Shown here: one piece after another, positions 59,140 through 64,000 of the stretch
How positions within the stretch are numbered: the first letter of the stretch is position 1
Layout of the letters: every line of letters begins with the position of its first letter
From: Candidatus Gastranaerophilales bacterium
Lineage (GTDB): Bacteria; Cyanobacteriota; Vampirovibrionia; Gastranaerophilales; Gastranaerophilaceae
Reading direction: 5' to 3'
Assembly (NCBI GenBank): GCA_944322615.1
Contig: CALUPH010000006.1
Coordinates: forward strand, 1-64,000
Length of the DNA stretch: 64,000 nt
The notes under the pieces: model-generated
Databases searched by the model: none
Seen by the model: only the letters and a program-made list of their open reading frames with translations
Told to the model about the DNA's origin: nothing
Translations under genes and position numbers: made by a program

Positions 59140-60252
59140 TTTTCTTACATTTTCTGCTATATATTCTAACTCTTCATCTTTAAGGTTTAAGCCTGTTGGA
59201 ATATAAAATCCTTTATCATATAAAAATTCAGAAACAGGTCTTTTTATATTATCTAAAATCCCAAGTTCTTTAAAAACAGGCTGTTTGTGCATTGGGTAGA
59301 AAAAGGGTCTTGTCTCTATATTCTCTTTTGCAAGTTTTTCTATTGCTTCCTTTGCTGTTAATTTTAATTCTTTATTTATAACTACGCCAAAAATCCAATA
59401 ATGATTTTGCGCATAATCTGTTTTCTCTACCGAAAGTTCTGCTGGAATTTCTTTTAATAAATTATGATATTTTTTTCCTATATATTTTTTCTTTTCAATA
59501 GTTTTATCTAATTTTTCAAATTGAGCATAAGCTACTGCTGCTTGCAAATTTGACATTCTGCAATTCCAGCCGAGGTCTGTATGTATAAATTTATCTTTTG
59601 TAAAACATAAATTTTTATAATAATTGATTTTATCTATTAGTTCTTTATCTGAAGTAAGAACAATACCACCTTCACCACATGCAATGTGTTTATTTGTAAA
59701 AAATGAAAAAGTAGCAACATCTCCAAAACTTCCGCACTTTCTGCCTTTGTATTCTTGACCATGGGCTTGTGCTGCATCTTCTATTATTTTTAAATTATGC
59801 TTTTGGGCTACCTTTATAATCTCATCAACATTAGATGGAAGTCCATATATATGTACAATTACTATTGCTTTTGTCTTATTTGTGATTAGTTCTTCTATTT
59901 TTGATGTGTCAACATTCCAGGTATTTATTTCTGCATCTACAAAAACAGGCTTTAATTTATTATATATACAGCTTTGTGCTGCCGAAATAATGTTAAAAGA
60001 TGGTATGATAACTTCTGAAAAATCTTCCCATTTATAAACATCTTTCATTGCTCTTATTGCAACATCTAATGCGGCAGATCCATTTGTTACACAACTTCCG
60101 TATTCCTGCGCGCAAAATTTAGCAAATTCTTTTTCAAGTTTTTTTACAAAAGGACCGTTTGATCCTAACCAGCCAGTTTCAATACATTCATTTAAATATA
60201 ATTTCTCATTTCCGTTTAAATTCGGTGAAAATACAGGAATAAATTTATTCAT
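59128..60252 (-). CDS. DegT/DnrJ/EryC1/StrS-family sugar aminotransferase
   Basis: A 374-residue PLP enzyme: GSCVTNGSAALDVAIRA, PSFNIISAAQSCI, PVFVDAEINTWNVDTSKIE, EDAAQAHGQEYKGRKCGSFGD and the PLP lysine in FSFFTNKHIACGEGG, ending with RPFFYPMHKQPVF. It aminates a keto-sugar nucleotide for surface glycans. It is preceded by and overlaps (8 bases) the cupin gene, which looks like a sugar isomerase/regulatory partner. AAGGTAAT stands before ATG 60252. Confidence 0.9.
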   Translation of the reverse strand: MNKFIPVFSPNLNGNEKLYLNECIETGWLGSNGPFVKKLEKEFAKFCAQEYGSCVTNGSAALDVAIRAMKDVYKWEDFSEVIIPSFNIISAAQSCIYNKLKPVFVDAEINTWNVDTSKIEELITNKTKAIVIVHIYGLPSNVDEIIKVAQKHNLKIIEDAAQAHGQEYKGRKCGSFGDVATFSFFTNKHIACGEGGIVLTSDKELIDKINYYKNLCFTKDKFIHTDLGWNCRMSNLQAAVAYAQFEKLDKTIEKKKYIGKKYHNLLKEIPAELSVEKTDYAQNHYWIFGVVINKELKLTAKEAIEKLAKENIETRPFFYPMHKQPVFKELGILDNIKRPVSEFLYDKGFYIPTGLNLKDEELEYIAENVRKLFA

Positions 60253-60676
60253 TTATAATTACCTTGTCATCTGAAATTTCCTGAAAGCGGACTTTGTCAT
60301 TAACTCCAAGATATGGTCCTTGTTTTACTTCTATCATACTTACATCTTCCAAACATTTTAACCCATGCCCGCCTTGTGGAAGAAAAACAATATCTCCTGC
60401 TTCTAAAATTGTACTTTCTATGTATTCCTTATCTTGAGAGTATAAGTCTAATCTGAGCTTGCCTTTTTTTATAATTAATACCTCTTGTGTCTCATATACA
60501 TTTCGTTTGATTTTATTATGGACATGCGCTTTTATTATTGTATTCTTAGGATGACTCATATATGCAATTTGCTGAGCAGAATCATCTTCTGTAAAAAATT
60601 TTATTCCTTCATTATAGTAATTATTCTTTATAATTAATGCGATTTGCTCTTTTTTATAATAGAAATTTTTTATCAT
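60245..60676 (-). CDS. Cupin (WxcM/FdtA-like) protein
   Basis: A 143-residue cupin barrel with IKAHVHNKIKRNVYETQEVLI carrying the metal/substrate histidines, and GDIVFLPQGGHGLKCLE as second cupin motif. Similar proteins act as sugar-nucleotide isomerases or assist aminotransferases in making amino sugars. It is coupled to the DegT-type aminotransferase downstream. The start ATG 60676 has a distant CAGGGA; a TATAAA box lies about 14 bases upstream, giving a short leader. Confidence 0.7.
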   Translation of the reverse strand: MIKNFYYKKEQIALIIKNNYYNEGIKFFTEDDSAQQIAYMSHPKNTIIKAHVHNKIKRNVYETQEVLIIKKGKLRLDLYSQDKEYIESTILEAGDIVFLPQGGHGLKCLEDVSMIEVKQGPYLGVNDKVRFQEISDDKVIINE

Positions 60677-60761
60677 ATTTTTTATCTTATTTTATATTTC
60701 CCTGATTATTATATAATATAATGTATAATAAAAAAACTATTCTTTGTTTGGAGGTTTTGGT

Positions 60762-62144
60762 TTGAAGATATTATTTGTTGTTCCTAATTTTGATTCATAT
60801 GTTATGGCTCCGCCTTTAGGAGTTTTGTATTTATCTTCATACGTGAAAAAATATTGTAATGCTGAAACAAAAATTATTGATGCTTTGAGAGATAATTTAA
60901 GTGTTAGTGATATTGTTAAAAAGGCAAAAGAATATAATCCTGATTTGATTGGTATACATTGTTTAACTGCGTTCTATAAACAAACTGTTGATATATCAAG
61001 AGCATTGAAGAAAGAAGGGTTTAAAGTAAATATAGGTGGTGTTCATCCTACTTTTCTTCCTTATACTACTTTAAAAGATAGTCAAGCTGATTTTGTTGTA
61101 TGTGGAGAAGGCGAAATTCCTTTAAAACGCATATGCGAAAATAATCTTAATCATAAAAACATACAAGGAGTTTATGACATAGAATCACTAAAAGATGACG
61201 AAACGCAAATTAATGGTGAACCAATTCTTAAAGCCGAAACGGTAATGGATCTAGATACAATACCAATGCCTGATTGGGAACAATTGCCTCCAATTACATA
61301 TCCTCATTCACCTCATGCTGTTATTGCAAGAGGAAATCCTATCGGTATTATAATGACTTCAAGAGGTTGTCCAAGTAGATGCACTTTTTGTTCCTCAAAT
61401 AATTTCTACAAAGGTATAAGACAACGTTCTGTTGCAAATGTTATGGAAGAAGTTAAATATCAAGTTGAGCATTTGGGAATAAAAGAACTTCAATTTACTG
61501 ATGATAATTTAACTTTGAAAAGAGATTATATTATTGAACTTTGTAATGCACTGATAGAAAATAATATCAAAGTACCTTGGTCTACACCAAATGGAGTTAG
61601 AGCTGATAAAGTTGATAAGGAAGTTTTGGCTTTGATGAAAAAATCGGGATGCTACCTTATTGATTTTGGTATTGAGTCTGCTAATAATCAAATTTTGAAA
61701 AATATTAGAAAAGGTGAAACCATTGAACAAATTGACTTGGCGATAAACCTTGCTCATGAAGCAGGCATGATTACTCAAGGAAATTTTATATTCGGTCTTC
61801 CAGGTGAAACAAGAGAAACAATGCAGGAAACAATTAATTATGCAGTAAACAGTAAACTAGATAGAGCTGGTTTCTTTGCATTAAGACTTCTTCCAGGTTC
61901 TGATTTATCAAAAAAATTAAAAGAAAAGTATCAACTAAATTATGAACATTCATTTATATCAAAGCCTGATTGGCTCCCTGATAATTTGACCGAAGAAGAT
62001 ATTTTAAGAACTATACAAAAAGTATATTGGAAATTTTATTTTAGACCTAAACGTTTATGGAATTTACTAAATGATATTCCTGTTTCTCAAACTAAATACA
62101 TATTAAAGGCTATGATAAATTATCATTTGTTTAAGTTGTGGTAA
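60762..62144 (+). CDS. B12-binding-domain radical SAM protein
   Basis: A 460-residue enzyme. The N-terminal B12-binding domain (about 1-135) begins KILFVVPNFDSYVMAPPLGV and ends IGGVHPTFLPY with VVCGEGEIPL. The cluster motif is TSRGCPSRCTFCSSNNFY, followed by ELQFTDDNLTLKRDYI, FGIESANNQILKNIRKGET and GNFIFGLPGET. This is the layout of BchE/HopC-type methylases and cyclases. The start is TTG 60762, fixed by TTTGGAGG 7 bases upstream. It faces the sugar aminotransferase operon divergently and may modify a lipid or glycan. Confidence 0.85.
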   Translation: MKILFVVPNFDSYVMAPPLGVLYLSSYVKKYCNAETKIIDALRDNLSVSDIVKKAKEYNPDLIGIHCLTAFYKQTVDISRALKKEGFKVNIGGVHPTFLPYTTLKDSQADFVVCGEGEIPLKRICENNLNHKNIQGVYDIESLKDDETQINGEPILKAETVMDLDTIPMPDWEQLPPITYPHSPHAVIARGNPIGIIMTSRGCPSRCTFCSSNNFYKGIRQRSVANVMEEVKYQVEHLGIKELQFTDDNLTLKRDYIIELCNALIENNIKVPWSTPNGVRADKVDKEVLALMKKSGCYLIDFGIESANNQILKNIRKGETIEQIDLAINLAHEAGMITQGNFIFGLPGETRETMQETINYAVNSKLDRAGFFALRLLPGSDLSKKLKEKYQLNYEHSFISKPDWLPDNLTEEDILRTIQKVYWKFYFRPKRLWNLLNDIPVSQTKYILKAMINYHLFKLW

Positions 62145-63140
62145 TTATTTGCAAGAATATCCTCTGTCGAAGACTTGTTGAGTATATGGCGGAATTCCTA
62201 AATCAATATTATTAGTTTTGCAGGTCTCTTTTGCATAGTCTAAAATGTCATAATAGTTTTGCGGAATTTTAAATGCACCATCAATAATGTCTCGATAGTC
62301 AATGTCTAATACTATGATTTTAACATTTAATTCAATCATTTTATTCATGAACATTTTAAATTCTTCTATATTGTCATTATAGCCATTTACTATTATATAT
62401 TTTATTATTATTGAATCATTACCAGCTGAAGCTATATATCTTTTTATATTTTCAACAGATTTATCAAATTTATCCACTTGTTTTATTTTTAAATATGTTT
62501 CTCTGCAACCGGAGTCAAGTGCAGTACATAGTTCGCCTTTTTTTATTCTTAGCAGCTTTTCTATAATAGGCATATATACGATATTATTTGTCGGAATATA
62601 GATTGTTCCTACTCCGCGATTGAGAAATGTATTTATTATTTCTTCATGGTTTTTTAGGCAAGAAATATTTCCGCCCTGAAAATCAATATAGAGTTTTTCT
62701 TTATCAATCAAATCATTATCATATAATTCATTTATGAATTTGAGAACATCAAATAAAACAGGTTTATTTGCATCCTCTTTTATTTTTTCTATTGTTCTAT
62801 TGCCCTGAGTGCAATATATACAAGCACAATTACATTGTGTATAATGATTTAAAGTTATTTTGTTAATTCGAAAATCATTTGTTTTCTTGTATGTAGTTAA
62901 ATGAACACAATTCTTACATTCTTCTGGAATTTTCCCGTCTTTTAATAATTTTATATATTTCTTTTTTTCTTCAACAAAGTTTTTTATTGAATCTATCTTT
63001 GAAAGATTTTTTATAAATGCAGGACCAATATTCGCACTACAACAAGGTTCTAATGCATCCCTGCAAGAAAAATGCAAATGATTGTTCATTAATGGACACA
63101 TATATGATTTTTTATTTTTAAATAAATCAAAAAAATTCAT
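62145..63140 (-). CDS. Radical SAM protein of an uncharacterised Cys-rich family
   Basis: A 331-residue protein. The radical SAM motif lies unusually late, CNCACIYC at 103-110 (Cys103-x3-Cys107-x2-Cys110). Before it stand further cysteines at 15, 26, 33, 34, 75 and 78, enough for an extra cluster. After it come IDFQGGNISCL, IPTNNIVYMP and LDSGCRETYLKIK. It resembles the partial gene at 63196 closely, residue for residue, in the second half. It ends right at the stop of the preceding radical SAM gene. Substrate unknown; Cys-rich N-terminus suggests an auxiliary Fe-S cluster or zinc site. Confidence 0.7.
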   Translation of the reverse strand: MNFFDLFKNKKSYMCPLMNNHLHFSCRDALEPCCSANIGPAFIKNLSKIDSIKNFVEEKKKYIKLLKDGKIPEECKNCVHLTTYKKTNDFRINKITLNHYTQCNCACIYCTQGNRTIEKIKEDANKPVLFDVLKFINELYDNDLIDKEKLYIDFQGGNISCLKNHEEIINTFLNRGVGTIYIPTNNIVYMPIIEKLLRIKKGELCTALDSGCRETYLKIKQVDKFDKSVENIKRYIASAGNDSIIIKYIIVNGYNDNIEEFKMFMNKMIELNVKIIVLDIDYRDIIDGAFKIPQNYYDILDYAKETCKTNNIDLGIPPYTQQVFDRGYSCK

Positions 63141-63183
63141 AAATTACTTTCTTTACTATATTATTATAATATCAGAAATTTAG

Positions 63184-63189
63184 TATAAT
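63184..63189 (+). promoter_or_regulatory. -10 box, leaderless-type, of the last radical SAM gene
   Basis: Perfect TATAAT, 6 bases before ATG 63196. Confidence 0.55.
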
Positions 63190-63195
63190 TATTTT

Positions 63196-64000
63196 ATGAA
63201 AAAAAGATATTATTGTAAAAGATTAAATGAAACTTTAAATTTTGATGCACTGAAAGTATTTTATTGCTGTGCAACAAGAACAGGACCTTCTTGTGATATA
63301 CCTTCGCCAAAAGAAATAAAAGAAGTATTAAAGAAAAGAAATTCTTTAATTAAAATGTTGGATAAGGGAATTGTTCCTACAGAGTGTGAAGGATGTTTTG
63401 ATTTGAAAGAACAGAAAAATCCAAAGCCTCTTATTTTTAGTCAATTTGCTAAACCTCCAAAGGCAAATTTGATCATTGTAAAACATTTTAAACAATGTGA
63501 TTGCAGTTGTATTTATTGTTGTGAGCAATATCTATCCAATAGGAAAATTGTATTAAAACCCAAAAAGAGTGATTATTATGATTTACTCCCAATTATAAAA
63601 GAACTTTATAAGAAAGATTTGATAGATAAACAAGAACTTGATGTTCATTTTCAGGGCGGTAATGTGTCTGTACTTGAAGAATTTGAAGATTTAGTTGACA
63701 TATTTATTAAGAATGGTGTTAAGCGTATTGAAATAGCTACAAATGGAATTAAGTATTTACCAATTGTCGAAGAAATATGTGATAAGACTTTTGTCGATAT
63801 AAATATTTCGATAGATTCAGGATGCAGAGAAACATTTAAAAAAATTAAAACAGTTGATAAGTTTGATGATGTTGTTGAAAATTTGAAAAAATATTCTAAA
63901 CTGCCTATACTTCTTAGATTAAAATATATTTTGGTTAGAGGTGTAAATGATAATATCGAAGAACTTAAAAAATATATTGATTTAATGAAGTCTATAGGAA
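63196..64000 (+). CDS. Radical SAM protein, paralogue of the preceding gene (partial)
   Basis: Open from ATG 63196 (MKKRYYCKRLNETLN) to the window edge, 268 residues visible. The cluster motif CDCSCIYC is at 101-108, with accessory cysteines at 7, 24, 25, 33, 64 and 67. The downstream blocks VHFQGGNVSVLEEF, IATNGIKYLP and SIDSGCRETFKKIK, plus KYILVRGVNDNIEELKKYID, align with the divergent gene at 62145-63140. There is no Shine-Dalgarno; a TATAAT box lies 6 bases before the ATG. The C-terminus, including any auxiliary-cluster domain, is outside the window. Confidence 0.72.
   Translation, partial: MKKRYYCKRLNETLNFDALKVFYCCATRTGPSCDIPSPKEIKEVLKKRNSLIKMLDKGIVPTECEGCFDLKEQKNPKPLIFSQFAKPPKANLIIVKHFKQCDCSCIYCCEQYLSNRKIVLKPKKSDYYDLLPIIKELYKKDLIDKQELDVHFQGGNVSVLEEFEDLVDIFIKNGVKRIEIATNGIKYLPIVEEICDKTFVDINISIDSGCRETFKKIKTVDKFDDVVENLKKYSKLPILLRLKYILVRGVNDNIEELKKYIDLMKSIG

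Overview
The window is a low-GC, gene-dense bacterial chromosome segment. The best taxonomic clues point to a non-photosynthetic member of the Cyanobacteriota, such as a gut Vampirovibrionia/Gastranaerophilales (Melainabacteria) type. NusB is the long cyanobacterial-style form starting MQARRAARELAL and lies directly upstream of ftsY. A Mini-III RNase coexists with a full-length RNase III. This placement is an inference; no database search was possible.

Layout. 1-10.6 kb is core: the end of pyrH, then frr-cdsA-rnc-rpe-nagA, a coiled-coil HTH protein, manC, ftsH, a membrane protein and uvrB. A long TPR protein (10.7-12.5 kb) precedes tRNA-Ala(UGC). From there to tRNA-Gln(UUG) at 18.8 kb lies a decayed accessory region: a RAYT transposase remnant with a REP-like palindrome, an HrgA-like gene between inverted 10-bp repeats, a membrane-anchored beta-propeller-like protein, a frameshifted TIR-domain gene, phage baseplate genes V and W with a ParDE module between them, and an iteron-like block. 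Core genes resume with nusB-ftsY, lrgAB, two tandem membrane-anchored WG-repeat/SPRY proteins, a SIMPL protein, rimP-nusA, an HD hydrolase and mrnC. Metabolism follows: a glycosyltransferase, an APC permease, nadB-nadC, etfBA, an MFS transporter, metY-metX-metW, a B12-binding radical SAM enzyme, a divergent cdsA paralogue, crcB, an aminotransferase with an Lrp regulator, and a ferredoxin-nitroreductase.

After tRNA-Val(UAC) at 46.8 kb comes a defence-type island (47.3-55.8 kb): a cyclase-fold protein with conserved metal-binding-type Asp residues, then hsdR, an OLD-like ATPase-TOPRIM nuclease, hsdS, a four-helix membrane protein and hsdM. The end holds bcp, a PHP/SDR pair, a 20-residue tandem-repeat surface protein, and a cell-surface/sugar cluster (Dpm1-like transferase, DegT aminotransferase, cupin) with three radical SAM enzymes. 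Two of these are divergent paralogues, the last running off the window.

Two modes of translation start are visible. Most genes have Shine-Dalgarno motifs. At least five instead have a -10 box ending exactly 6 nt before the start codon, which predicts leaderless or near-leaderless mRNAs. The candidates most worth following are the WG/SPRY tandem pair, the cyclase/OLD/membrane protein additions to the type I restriction locus, the radical SAM pair, and the palindrome/iteron elements in the tRNA-bounded accessory region.
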